From Todiramphus chloris collaris (lineage: Eukaryota; Chordata; Aves; Coraciiformes; Alcedinidae): a DNA stretch of 64,000 nucleotides. Below the pieces are notes generated by a model, which was given only the letters and a program-made list of their open reading frames with translations, had not been told where the DNA came from and ran no database searches. Positions 52,257 to 64,000 of the stretch are shown here, piece after piece; position 1 is the first letter of the stretch; each line of letters begins with the position of its first letter. Location: contig JANVCC010000040.1 in NCBI GenBank assembly GCA_025345505.1, positions 13,422,023 to 13,486,022 of the forward strand, read 5' to 3'. The position numbers and the translations under genes were made by a program.

Positions 52257-55200
52257 AGGCTTTCTTCACTTGTATTAATACTGATAGTTACCACAAGTTA
52301 ATGCTAGATGTGCTTTGATGTTCTAAGAAGAGTTAGTAGATAAATTTTCAGATGAGTCAGTTTTGAAGGCAAGCATAACTGCCATAAAATCCAGTTCATT
52401 TATGGGATCATGAGAAGATTCTCATTCCAGTCTAACCAACCGTCCAGTATATAAACCCTTCCAACCTGAGCGTTGGCATAGACAGACAGTTCATTAACAG
52501 GAGCTACCAGAGCACATCTTCACCAATCACACTGGTAAGCCACCCCTCATTAATTTCATAATTACGCTGTATATGTCCCACACATCACATATCATGTTTT
52601 TGAGCTATTAAAATACAGCTTTCATTTTCTGAAAGGCTAACCACATTAAATCACAGAAGCCAGAAGGAGCACTCTCTTAAACAAATCATAATTCACGTTG
52701 GACATTTAAAGCAACTTTTTTTTTTCCACTCAATGACACAATCTAGCAAGGTGCAGTATTGCTGATCTTCAGAAGCTGCTTGTTCTTAAGAGATCAGATT
52801 TTAATTATGAAAACAACGACAGCTGTGATGAATAGGCTGGTAAACGAAATCACTACCTTTTGGTTTGCATGGGATATGCTAGGTGCCATTATCCTCACCA
52901 TCCCTTGAGAAAAAGCTGGAATTGGTCTTTAAATCAAAGTCACTAAGACTTAGTATGACCAACAGATACACTGATCCTATGTTTCACAGACAAAAGGTAT
53001 TTAGGATGCAACTCTGTCAGGCTATATATCCTTCATTGCTTTAACAAGAAGCCACAGAACTTTGCACTGAAGTACTGTTCACCTACCTACACACGCGTGT
53101 ATTTTTCCCAGTGAAACGCAGAAAGCAAACATGCAGGCCTACTGGGGTAGCACTTTTAATGACATCTCCCCCACAGATCCAACAGGGGTCCAGCATGAGA
53201 CAGGTTCAGCCCCAGCATTCCAAAGCCAACGTCTTGCATGCTTCCACACAAAAACACATACAAACACGTTTCTCCCAGCACCTATTCTGGCTGACAGCTT
53301 TTGTTTTTTCCAGGAGCTCAGAAATATTTCTTTCTGTATTGAAAACACTTCATCCTTTTGATTGCATTACTCATCATTACTACAAGTAATATTTTAATGA
53401 CTTGTGTGTTTCTAGTTATTACTACAAACATACAAACACTAGCAACTATACAAGAAGGCTGCCTTCTTCCTCCTCAAATGGTGGTGTGCAGGTAGATCAC
53501 AGCATCTGTCATTAGATACATACTGCAACTAATTGTACTGAGACTGTCATGGTATCCTTCCCACAGAGCAATCAAGCGAGGGAAAATGGAACTCAGGTTT
53601 GATGTAGTTGCTTCTGAGTACATCTGAGGCTACTAAGTGCAGAGTGAGAAACGCTGTAAATACTACATGTTTACATGGCTGTTTGGACAGGTTACTCTAC
53701 CTGAGGAACAGCATCACCCCAAACTAAGGGTGTCCCAAACTAAGCTAGGCCAGGAAATGTATGCACTACTTTGTACCGTGTATCTCAGTGAAAATGGGAC
53801 ACAGCAGGAAATCCTCTGCAGTTAGAGGATTTAGGATTTTAAAAAACCACTTTTTTTTATCATCAAACTCTAGTACATTCAATTTTGAACTCTTTTCAGT
53901 AGTGCCTAAACTTCATATACAACAGGATTTCTTGTGCACCCTTTTGTGTTCTTCCACATGCTCCTGCAGCTATCTGTAAGCCACTCCCCAGCAGATTCCA
54001 GTACTGCTTTAGCCATCATATCTATTCTCCCAGATGTGAAGCAGAACAATGCATCACTTCTTAACAGTGCTTATGTGAACGGCATAATAAAGACGTTTGC
54101 AGAGGTATACTGCAATGATTCTTGTCTGTAAATGTTACTGCAACCCAAATTTACAGTTGCATGGGAAAGATTACATACTTCCATGGCTCAAATGAGACAA
54201 AACAATTATACATAAATACAGCCACTACTTTGTCTTTTAAGAGCACCTCAAGTTTCTCTAGCCATCCAAAGATGAGAATCTTAATTGCAAATGCCACGCA
54301 CATTCCCTTTATCAAAGTAAAAAATGTCACCTTTATCACCTTTTCCATTTACCTCTCCCAAACTGCTAATGTAGCTTCAAATAAGGCTGAATACAAGTGA
54401 TTTGCATTCAAAATAGCCTACCAGTAAAATATTTCAGTTATATTTTCCTTCTTTGACTTCCTGTCTTGGTTAATCCAAACTCAAAGTCCCCAGACTCTCA
54501 GATAAAATTAAAAAAAAAAAATCTAATCCTTCTCATTCATTTTAAAACTTGCACATTTATTTTGTTCACCACACACACTTTTTTTTTCCCCTTCAAAATT
54601 ATACTGTGAAAATACTTTGGGACTACCCTGCGATATGGAAAAGTTCCCTTTCAGAAGAAGAGGGAAAATGAAATGTTGAATCTCTTAATACACCACAACT
54701 GTAAAATGTCATCAACAATTCTTATAAGATCACCAGCTGTTGGAAATGGCTCGACTTTCCACACTAACCTTTAACATTTGTAGCTTGCAAGAGGAACTCT
54801 ATACTTTTACATCTGCTTAAAATAGATCATTATGAAAAGGAGACTAACACTAAAAACTATGGCAGAGAAATGTACGGGGGTGTGTGCACATGTCTGGGTG
54901 CCAATAAGCACTCACTCGCTCATACTCTTCATTCAAGGCTTTCAGGAATATTTCACTATCTCTTCCTAAATTTTAATTAAATGTTCGAGTTAACCAAGAG
55001 AAAGTCTCTTGCATTTAGCCTGTGCGTGAATATGACATTTAATGTGACTTTGTTTTTTAACAAAGAACGTCACCAGGTACAGCACAGAAAAAAGGCTGGT
55101 GGTACCTGGTCATAAGCTTGGTGTGAAGAACAGCATGAAGGAGAGCTATGAATGCAAAGTAACAGAGAATAAATTGGTAATGCCCGAGAGCTGTTTGTAA

Positions 55201-57054
55201 CCAACAGCCTCCAGTTCTATAGGCCCCCTCCAAAGAGCACTGCACCCCCTCTACCTTCATAAAGCAATTGGGTTCCGTAACTGGCACAGCTATGTGGTGC
55301 CTACAGCTGAAGGTCTGGTTCTGATCAAGGCTGGAGGCAATTAGTACCTTGTCTTTACCAATTTGTCTGTTCCCTTCCTGAAACTCAATGAAACTTTGAC
55401 AACCTCATTACAAATTCCTTGCAAGAAGGGAACAGATCTTGATGCTCAAATGGACCTCATGAAAGCAAACAGTAAAAAGATAGCAGCACTCTGGCAATGC
55501 TTTATGTATCAGTTACACCCCTTCAAACCTCTCACACAGGAGGTGGGGAAAACAAAACCTTCACAAGGTGTCTCGAAAAGTACCTGATTTGTTCAAATGC
55601 TGTGTATTTCTATTAAAAAATTTTACAACACAGTGTATACCAGCTACTAGTTACCACACTGTACATGAGGATCAGGAAATAATATAATCAAGAGAGAGCA
55701 TTTAAGATTAGTTTTATTGTATCCTCTTATTATTTGTAAATAATCAAGGTACTTGCTCTATGTATGCCTATTCCTGAAACATACTGAGCATCAAAATCCT
55801 TCATATTTTAATGGTATAGGAAACTCTTCCTGGCCCTGAACTGTCACAGATTCTCGGAGTGAGTGGTATCTTCCAGATTAGAAGATAGGTGTCAGGGCAC
55901 AGAGGAGATTTTGTCAGTTGCTATTACCATTTTATGGCATCAGTTTGCAATACCAAACGTGGCTCCACAAAAATGAGGATCAACTCTTCAGTGGGATACT
56001 TTGGTAAAAAACTGAGAGAGAGAATGCTGCAGCTCAGAGCTGCCAGGAGCAAATGCTAGGTCTCAAAACAGTACAACTTAAAGGGTAAATAAGTTAGAGC
56101 TAACCAGTCAGTATCAAAACTCACCTAATGTAGCAGGAAAAGATGCTCCTTTTCTGCAGTCTTGCCTAGGCACTTATAAAAGCTTTAAGTGAATATGCAG
56201 AGGAAGCTTTGCAGTAAGAAACCATTCTACATGCAACCCATCCCTGATCTATGGCTACAGAGAAGAGAAATTCAACAACAGGCTTTTAAATAAAGGAAGA
56301 TATTAGATTAAACTTTTTGGTGTTAGTCTTAGTCACTGTTACCTTCCAGGATAAGAAATTAAACAAAAGACACTAAATGCAAATACCATTAAAGCAACAA
56401 TTAAATATCATGTAACAACAATTAGAGAAATCCTAACTTTCCTTTCTCAACAAAGCAAAAAATAAGTTGGATGTTAAATATATATTATATACACTGTTTA
56501 ATTACTTTATCACTTTCCTTAAATGAATTACAATTATTTTTCTAACTCTGTAAAGCAGGGAAGGCACATAATATGTTCCTCCCACTTAAAAGCTATGAGC
56601 AAACCAGCTTGTTTCCACTTCTTCCACATTTTACTGCCTTCCCTACATTACATCCTCATTTTGAATTATGGCAAATCTTGTTCTACACAAATTTAGACCT
56701 ACCCATTCTTGAATTAACCTGTGTTGCCAGCCTGTTGGGAGTCATTTTGTTTGAACATCTGGACCAACCACATGTTTCCTACTGAAAATAAATCATCATT
56801 TATGAGCTATGAGTATTAACAGAGGGTTGATGAAGGTTGGACTGCATATGCTTAGTGAATTATGAGAAAATATTAAATAAAGTTGTGTTTGGAAAGTTTC
56901 TGGAATACACTGAAAATGAGATGCTTATCTGGGTCTGCAGCAAGGTAGTTAATAGTTTTATAGTTCAGCTGGGTCTGCATTTAGTAGAAATTTAATAATA
57001 CAGTGCTGTCTGTATATAATCAATATTTAATCGTAATTTAACATCTCAATTTGA
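52257..57054. other. long single-copy non-coding stretch, no gene seen
   Basis: Frames reach 92 codons (53111-53389; 54122-54400) with no known family. A-runs occur at about 54510 and T-runs at about 54580. No mobile element recognised. Confidence 0.5.
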
Positions 57055-57069
57055 GGGGGTGTGGGGGGG
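57055..57069. repeat. G-rich run
   Basis: G5, then TGT, then G7. It has only three possible three-G blocks, so it does not meet the usual four-block G-quadruplex pattern. Confidence 0.7.
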
Positions 57070-58058
57070 AGAAGGCTGTGATGCATATCTGACTACAGAG
57101 TCTTGGTGATTTTGTTATACAAATTCAAGAAAGTGTGGGTCATTCTTTAGTGGGTAACTGTGATTCCAAGAGAGCCTTCAGGCATCCTTGAATCCATACG
57201 GTACTCCAGCATTTTGTCCTCACATCCCTCCCTGAAGTACCTTTCTTATATGAGACTGGAACTTGTTGCTGTCAAAATCCACTACTCCAATTTTCTGTCT
57301 TCTGAACATCCAGACTTACATTTAGTAATACACAGGAGTCCTTCCTTTTTGTTAGGTATTAAATCTACCTTTCTATAGGAATCCTATCAGTTTTTATTTA
57401 CGATATCCGTATCTGGCAAGAGCAACTAATTAATTGGGAGTCTCTCAGAGTCTCAAAGCAACTTTACAAGTAATAATTCCCTGCACACCACAGAGGAAAA
57501 CACAGACACTTCATCTGAAAGTCTTTTTTCTACAATGTCACAAATGCAGAGACACTGATGAACATTAATATAAAGATTTATCTAATACAGGTCTTAAAGG
57601 CAGATGACAGGCAAGTAAACTGGCAGAACTACCTGAGGACGACTAAGCTGTCCGAGTACCCATCCAACCTGGATGCTCCTCTTCATCTCCTTTCAGTTTG
57701 GGAACTGAAGTGAAGCTTTTCTATAACTCAGCAATGAGTTCTCTTTTCATCTTTTTATACCTTACTCATTGCTATCACGTCTACACACTGAACAACTTTA
57801 ATTCTTTTTTCAAGTGCTAAGATGAACCAAAAAAATATAGGCTACGATGGACTGAAACTTCTGCACCAATTTTTACAGGATTTCATTGGTGTAAAAGGAT
57901 TACGGCCTCAAGGCTCTACTATTAGGAACCACAGCCATAAAACTTGTCTAAAACTTGCATAATAACCTGTACAGCAAAGCCTATTTCATAATATTAGTGG
58001 AGAGGTTTCAACATCTCAACTCCATGAACTCTGCGAATAAATAAAAAAACTAGGTTTT
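57070..58058. other. single-copy non-coding stretch, no gene seen
   Basis: One 72-codon frame (57160-57378) without features. No repeat family. Confidence 0.5.
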
Positions 58059-58086
58059 TAAAAAAAAACCACACACACCCCCCCCT
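58059..58086. repeat. compound A / CA / C low-complexity run
   Basis: A nine-base A run passes into CCACACACA and then a run of eight to nine C. Ordinary simple sequence. Confidence 0.8.
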
Positions 58087-58622
58087 GTTTGTAGCACTTA
58101 AGAGAGAAGTGCCTGAGAGCATGATTTCAGTTTGGGTTAAATAAGCAACACACGGAAGACTTGGATAACCATACCAATTTGTTACTTTGAAATAAAAATC
58201 TTCTGGGTACCAAGCTGCTTACATGATTTTCCTATACCAAACTAATGCCTTTTTTTATCCTCACACTGATTATGTCTATTATATATCAGAACACTCACTG
58301 CACCTAAATCTTTAGTGCTATCAGATGGTGTGGAATGAATGGTTAACAACAGGATGCATCATGCACTATAGATCCATGGTATTGACTGGATAATAAAAGT
58401 CAAATAAAATATCAGTGAATGCATTCAGAACCAACACATTCCAGCTCCTTGAGCAGTGAATTGTTTGCATGCCAAGAGGGTTCTTACCATGAGGTTATAC
58501 AGAGATGATTTGGACACCAGTTTTGAATATGGTGACATAATCATTTCTGGATTGATAATCTAAACATAGGCAGTAGTTGGAATATAGGTACTGAAAGCAC
58601 TGCCCCTGCATACAGTTTCCAG
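58087..58622. other. single-copy non-coding stretch, no gene seen
   Basis: No frame above 60 codons and no repeat. Confidence 0.5.
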
Positions 58623-58646
58623 ACTATTTAAGGTACTATTTAAGGT
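58623..58646. repeat. perfect 12-bp tandem duplication
   Basis: ACTATTTAAGGT occurs twice without a mismatch, so the duplication is recent. Too small for further inference. Confidence 0.9.
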
Positions 58647-61600
58647 GAATCTAAGGCCACGCTACAGATGGAATGGTCAACTCTATCCTTTTTGAACTCC
58701 TGACCACCCGACCCTGTCCCTGCTCCCCCTGGATCAGCACAAGGCATGTGCAGACATGTAAGGAGCTGCATAAGCTTCTTTCTACTGGATTAATTTTCAG
58801 ATAGATCTCTAAGCTGATCCAAATTCCCCTATCATCACAGTATTGCTAGTGCTGACACAGAACATGTGCAGGGAACATACTGGAATAGAACAATACTGAG
58901 GGGCAAGGTTCACTCACTTCAGCAGCAGCTCACACTGAAATCTGTTTAAGCTAATCACAGGAAAAAAACTCTTTCCAAGTCCTTTCTAATGTTAAAAGGA
59001 TCTTACCTGCTAGCTAAAAAATGTCCCTTAGATCCATTTTGAGGTTTTCATTGAACATAGCTTTTCATGACAAATTCAGAAATGACTTGGAATTAGCATT
59101 AGCACTGTACTTTTCAACTGTTCCTATCCACTTCCATAGAGGCTTTTCACAACGGGCACTGTCAGACATGCTGCTCTCACAGCAACTCACCTCAGTAAAG
59201 CAACTTCTATTTCACCACCCCAGAAAGCCATCGTGAAAAGTCTGCAGCCAAAACTGCAATTGTAGCCGTTCTAACAGCCTGGTTTTGCTAAGAGCTGGGT
59301 CAGAGGGCAGGTACACAATGAAGGAGGAGCGAGGTGTGTTGACAACTGGAATCTGCATCAACTATAGTGTTTTAAATCCTGACTCAAGCCCTTTAGACCA
59401 AGCACTTCCATCACAGGCCTACAGACAGACATCTACCACTACTGCTTCAGCTAGATGTCTCATCTAAGCTTATGATCAAGGCCCTCTGTAGTTATCGAGG
59501 CTCCCTCTAGTCACTGGAGCAAGAAGGGAACTTCTGAGTCTATTCATACTATCTATCTTAGACTCCTGTTGCCATATTGTTTTTAGAGGTTCATGCCTCT
59601 CTCCATCGACTAAAGGTGGGAAACTACAAGGCCAGTTCAGAATACTAACCTGACTTAATAGAAGTGAGATAAAGATCATCTTTCATGTCTAAACGAAATC
59701 ATTACTTTCCAAAACTTCAAAATCCTGGAAACAAGAAAGCAATTCCAAGAAGACTGTAAATAAAACATACTGCATGAGAGAAAATTTACATGTAAGCTGG
59801 AAGTTTAGACTTCCTTGAATTTGAAACTTCAGGTCAGCCATATGCATCTTCATCCAAGAAGGTCCTTTGTTTTTATAAACTAAATTACCAGCGTTGGCAA
59901 GTGCAGCAGCATTTGACCTTTCCTAGATTTTTGTATCTATTATGATTTGAAGGTGCTGAACGATTCCATCCTGTGAAATATATCTCAGTTAATTAAGAGA
60001 TTGTATTTTTCTTCAAGAAGGAATATCATTCTTGATGACACAGGAGATTAATGCTTTCTAAGTCAGAAATCTTTTGGGTAAAAGTAAAATAGGTTTTGGA
60101 ATAGCTTCAGATTCGAACTGAGGAAGTGCAAAGCTGCATGAAGGCATGGAGCATTTTTTCTTTTGTCTACCTTAGGAACAATAGAACAGGTAAACACGAG
60201 GGATTACACAGGCAAACAATGAGTCCCAACTCTGGAACACCACGCAAGGTGCCTGCAATGCCACAAACAGCATAACAGGAAAAGGGAGCTTCTAGAGTGG
60301 TTTGAGTATCATAGAAGCAGGAGATCAGGAAACTCATATTTACTATGACACCAAAACCCCTGTATCAAAAATATCAAGGGCTTCTTAACTTTTTATGTAG
60401 ACATAAACTGCTCATTTCAGTAAGCAAGAAAACAAATGTATTTTCTGGATAAACACATTCAGCTGAAAAAGCTTCCACTCTTGTGCTCTATGGGGAAAAA
60501 TATTCTCAAGCTGTTCAGTGAAAACCTTAAAGTGACAGGAATTAATAAGTGGCAGTTCACTAACAATGGACCAGTGCACCACAGCACTTTGAAAAATGCC
60601 AGTGAAAAATATGTAATATAACTCCTAGAGGTGGGATAAAGGTGGTGAGCATGAGGAATGTGCATTTCCTCAGAGGCTACAACAGTAGGCATTATTTCTA
60701 CTGTGACAGGACATGACCAAGGAGATGAAAAAGAATTCTCATCCTCTGTTAGCAGAGGGGCCTTCTTGGGTGGTGCAGGGCTGACAAAAGTGCTATGAAC
60801 AGCTCCTTTCCCCACCCTAGACAGAGAATTACTTCAAGACATGGTGCCCTGCACTGTGTCCATTTTTTGCTCCCATGACCACAGAGGGGAATGATATAAA
60901 TGGAAGCTTGATTGCATTTGGTACAAGCAATAGTTCCCCAGATGGTTCCATAAAATCTTGGGCCGAACAGTAACTTGGCATAAGGTGTCCCTTTTCTGGT
61001 GCTTTCTAATCGGAGAGAGAAGAGCGCGTTGTGGCAGATAAGCACTTCCCTCAGACATTACACATGTGATTTATGCCATGTCTTTATGATGACTTCTGCT
61101 GGCCTGACAGAGGTCCAGATGATGACAAAGGGCCATCAGGGTGTTCAGGAGACATGCTCCAGGACTACCCAAGGACCAGAACCTTCTCCTGCGGGTCTGG
61201 TTAGCAAACTGGCATTTCCAACAGACTGGTTCCAAGCTCTTGTAAGATGTAATTTTACTACAATGATACATGACACAGCCTTCCCGCATCAGCACGTGTA
61301 TTCTAGAACTGCCTTCTGGAAGCGTATGAAAGCCCAGAGGATGGTGAGAGCTGTGCTAAGGTGCCTTCAGGCTTTCACAGCCTCTCTATCAATTTCCTAA
61401 GGAAAGAAAGTTTCTCAGAACAGGGCACAAAGCCTTGCGATGTTCTGTGTAAACACCCTGCTCACTGGCCATCCTGCACTCTTCATTTAATCCACACTCT
61501 CCTCAACCTCAAATATCCTTGCTAGAACACAGTTTAGACAGTCCTGCAGCGCAGAGCAATGCAGACAGCACTAGCATCCCTGCAGACTCCAGGCAGACAG

Positions 61601-61815
61601 CATCAACATTCCAGTATGTATACTGCTTGCTCTCCAAAAGCCAGATCCTCAACAGGTCCTCCAATGCCACTGCAGCTAAACTGATTTGTTTCACTCAAGT
61701 GATGTAATTGAAGATTTCGTTAGCTCTACCCCCAAAGCTGTCTCCCGCCCAGAGACCTAAAACTGAGAGGAACAACCATCAGGTACTTTCAAACTTTTTA
61801 TTCTTGGACTATTTC
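58647..61815. other. single-copy stretch, several chance frames, no supported gene
   Basis: The part from about 60700 to 61700 is less AT-rich and has overlapping frames on both strands: 118 and 98 codons on minus (60459-60815, 60749-61045) and 133 codons on plus (60999-61400). None has a recognisable domain, catalytic motif or splice context. It could be a decayed gene or repeat too old to recognise, but chance is sufficient. Confidence 0.45.
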
Positions 61816-61860
61816 AATTTTTTTTTGTTGGTGGTGGTGTTTGGTTTTGTTTTTTTGTGT
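61816..61860. repeat. T/G-rich low-complexity tract
   Basis: T-runs separated by GTTGGTGGTGGTG and TTTGGTTTTG. Simple sequence. Confidence 0.8.
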
Positions 61861-63497
61861 TCTACTTTGGAACAAGTAGAAACTGAGCACACAGATTTTA
61901 GGAGGAAACTTAATAGGAAACTGTAGCAGCTCTTTCATTTATTTTGAGTTACTCTGATTTAACATTTCTCACAGAAATGCAGAGCTGCTGTTTTCTTCCT
62001 ACAGAACATCACCACATCTTGCAAAGCCATGTGAAAAAGTTGCAGAGAAAGTCTTTGGCTTCTTACAGATCTGGAAACTCATACTACTTCGTGCAAAAAG
62101 TTTCTTTTCTACACATCTCAAGACTAAAATATTCCAAATGAAAAAAGTTACAGAAGCCCAGAGAAGCAATGAGATTCATCCATTTTTAATTCCTCACTTT
62201 CTTTCAATAAGTCACTACAGGATAAAACCCAAGACCATGAGCACTGTGAGAGCTGGCCCAAGTTCCACTTTTATTAGCAGTATTATGACAAAGTTAAATT
62301 AAAAACTACATAATGTGTCACCAAAAGTCATTATTTTGTTAGCACTGAAAATCTTATGTATATGAAATAATCAGACAGGGGCAGCTCTATGCTAAAAGAC
62401 TGCTAACAGGTGAAACAGAAAATAAGCAAGTTACAGGTTAGCATCAACTCTTTGAGAAAAGGCTTATTTATGTACCTACTAGAGTAACTGATGCTTAAAT
62501 TTAAAGTTCACTGTCACTAGAGTAGTTTTTATTATTCACCCTCTTCCAGTTTTCTTAGCTCTCTCCTCTCACCCCATAACAGTGATTCATTTGGACTCTT
62601 TCTTATGCTAAGCACAGTGAGTTCCAAAAGTGATATATGACACACAAGATTAGACCCAGCCAGTGCCTAAAAAAATCATCATCTTATAAACTTCATTAAG
62701 ATGAAGCCTTTGCCAATATATTTTTCTCAGTTGCTCCCTGTCTCCAACTACTAGACAGCACTGCAGAGAGGACTGGTTCTAAGCCTGTGCCCAGAAAAGT
62801 GATGGGTTATTATCTGACCTGATCAGTATCAGCAGTGTTGTTATTTACATAATACTGCATTATCATCAAATCATGTTTTCTTTCGCATAGTTGGGCATGG
62901 ACTATATTTCTAATATTCTCATCATACTACTTTCCTTACTTTTACTGAATTGCATGTTGATGAAACAACCCCCTTGACTTCAAAAAAATAAAGTCACTTA
63001 TGCCATGTGCAAAAGCTCACAATCGTATTTCTGCAAACGAGTGAGCATGACTAAACTCCTGAAACTGTTCAGTTAGATCCTCTGGGCTGCCTGGGAATAT
63101 GTGTTAGAAAAGTTAATCTAACTGATGCACTAAACCTATGCATCAGAACATAACAGCAAACAAAATTCTTTTTTTTGTTAATGCTATAAATTGATTATTG
63201 AACATCACATACAAATCGCAAGAGACAGATCTCAAAACACATTCTATGAACATATTACTTGACTCAAAACTTAACTTACAAGGTGTATAATTCTCTATGA
63301 CATTTAATGTTTAAGAAAAAATTAAAATGCACCTTTAAAGTATACTGCAGACGTTCGTTGGATTAAACTTGCTCAAAGGTAACACAGCATAAGGACAAAT
63401 GCAGTCATTCTAAGTGCTCGGTGACAGCCAGGCACTGTCGTCAGAAGTAGTATTTGTTAACAATGTAGAAGGTGACACTTATGCAGAAATCTCTTAC
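61861..63497. other. single-copy non-coding stretch, no gene seen
   Basis: No frame above 72 codons and no repeat family. AT-rich throughout. Confidence 0.5.
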
Positions 63498-63563
63498 CTG
63501 CCTTGGCTGAATCGCTCCTGATAAGGTTTGTTCTGTGAAAGATGCAAATCTTTATGTATAAAT
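63498..63563 (-). promoter_or_regulatory. weak candidate minus-strand promoter with short first exon
   Basis: Read on the minus strand, a TATA-like ATTTATACATAAAG is followed at once by a perfect POU octamer ATTTGCAT (plus coordinates 63542-63549). About 45 bp further on lies a good splice donor, AAGGCAG then GTAAGAG, with the intron beginning at 63497. The order of TATA-like box and donor could mark a very short first exon, but the octamer lies on the wrong side of the TATA word for a classical promoter, and all three words occur often by chance. Confidence 0.1.
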
Positions 63564-63639
63564 CAGAAGCAAAGGTGTGCTTGGCACATCCAGTTTTCAG
63601 CAAAGCTCAAGTGTTACATGTCTAAGTAACAAATTGGCT

Positions 63640-64000
63640 TCTCAAAGTAGCTCAGACCATATTAATTGGAAACAGAGTCACTGCTTGCAAGGTTGCTGAT
63701 GCTGCTCCTTCTGCTTTGTGCCTTTGCAGAGAGCTAATGTATGAATAAGCCAGAGAGCAAATCCCTTTCTCTCTCTTTCTCTCTTTCCCTTTCCCTCTTT
63801 CTCTTAAGTGGCGAGTTAGAGTTCAGTTTATTCTGCAGACGGTAGCAGAGGACAGGCTGACGGGCAAGAGTGTTGTTTCCTCCCCTGCCGAGACAGGCAG
63901 AATGTGTTGTGAATAAAGACAAAGCCCTCCACCAGCGCACCACATCACTGTAGATAAGAGCTGCGAGGATGTGCTGTGCTGTTCTTCAGCACGCAGGCGA
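63640..64000 (+). promoter_or_regulatory. possible promoter or 5' exon edge at the window end
   Basis: The sequence becomes less AT-rich towards the end and keeps CpGs (GTGGCGAGTTAG, CAGACGGTAGC, GACGGGCAAG, GCACGCAGGCGA). It contains a strong acceptor-like tract (CTTCTGCTTTGTGCCTTTGCAG, AG at 63728-63729) and a CT-rich run. This would fit the start of a gene just beyond the window, or a regulatory element. No long frame is present, and the window stops before a test is possible. Confidence 0.2.
63763..63806. repeat. (CTTTCT)n polypyrimidine tract
   Basis: A run of about 44 bp of C and T only, with CTCTCTTTCT and TTTCCC units. It creates a RERERE-type repeat in a minus-strand frame at 63734-63943, which is an artefact. 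Such tracts near promoters can form triplex-prone DNA and can bind GAGA-type factors. Confidence 0.85.

Noticed and set aside
57055-57069. G-quadruplex
   Set aside because: Only three blocks of three G can be drawn, so it falls short of the usual four-block pattern.
60999-61400. 133-codon plus frame and overlapping minus frames at 60459-61045
   Set aside because: Frames overlap on both strands in a less AT-rich patch with few stops, and none carries a known motif.
63734-63943. Minus frame with an Arg/Glu repeat
   Set aside because: The repeat is the translation of a CT-rich simple sequence.

Overview
The window looks like non-coding nuclear DNA of a bird. The main evidence is three fragments of CR1, the dominant LINE of birds and other sauropsids, with the diagnostic 3' tails built from ATTCTATG/ATTCTGTG units (866-956 on +; 39347-39982 and 44103-44938 on -). 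The rest is AT-rich, mostly single-copy sequence with ordinary microsatellites, which fits the low repeat load of bird genomes. Crocodilians and turtles also carry CR1, so the species cannot be fixed from this sequence. There is nothing bacterial here: no operons, ribosome binding sites or dense coding.

No complete protein-coding gene is visible. The longest open frames (193 codons at 32191-32772, 142 at 33598-34026, 139 at 26346-26765) show no recognisable domain and are about what chance gives in 64 kb. The only clear coding-derived sequence is the C-terminal end of the CR1 ORF2 protein inside the two minus-strand elements. The window is therefore probably part of a gene desert or a very long intron.

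Layout. 1-6.5 kb: single-copy DNA, a CR1 tail and a possible old MIR. 6.5-6.8 kb: a decayed minisatellite of about 21 bp. 7-20 kb: single-copy DNA with three blocks that look like conserved regulatory elements (11.5-12.0, 14.7-15.1, 17.4-17.6 kb). 20.6-20.8 kb: the best exon-like segment, open for 71 codons, framed by good splice signals, with a length divisible by three. 25-27.7 kb: a 10-bp hairpin, a 30-bp tandem duplication and a weak terminal-exon candidate. 35.0-35.8 kb: a less AT-rich block with a perfect CRE, a CTCF-like motif and a splice donor. 39-45 kb: the two long CR1 copies. 46.7-48.1 kb: a very AT-rich tract. 52.2 kb: a three-copy 21-bp minisatellite. 63.5-64 kb: a CT-rich tract followed by a less AT-rich stretch that could be the edge of a promoter or 5' exon beyond the window.

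No new multi-gene system can be supported. The regulatory and exon calls are candidates read by eye and carry low confidence; the CR1 copies and tandem repeats are well supported.
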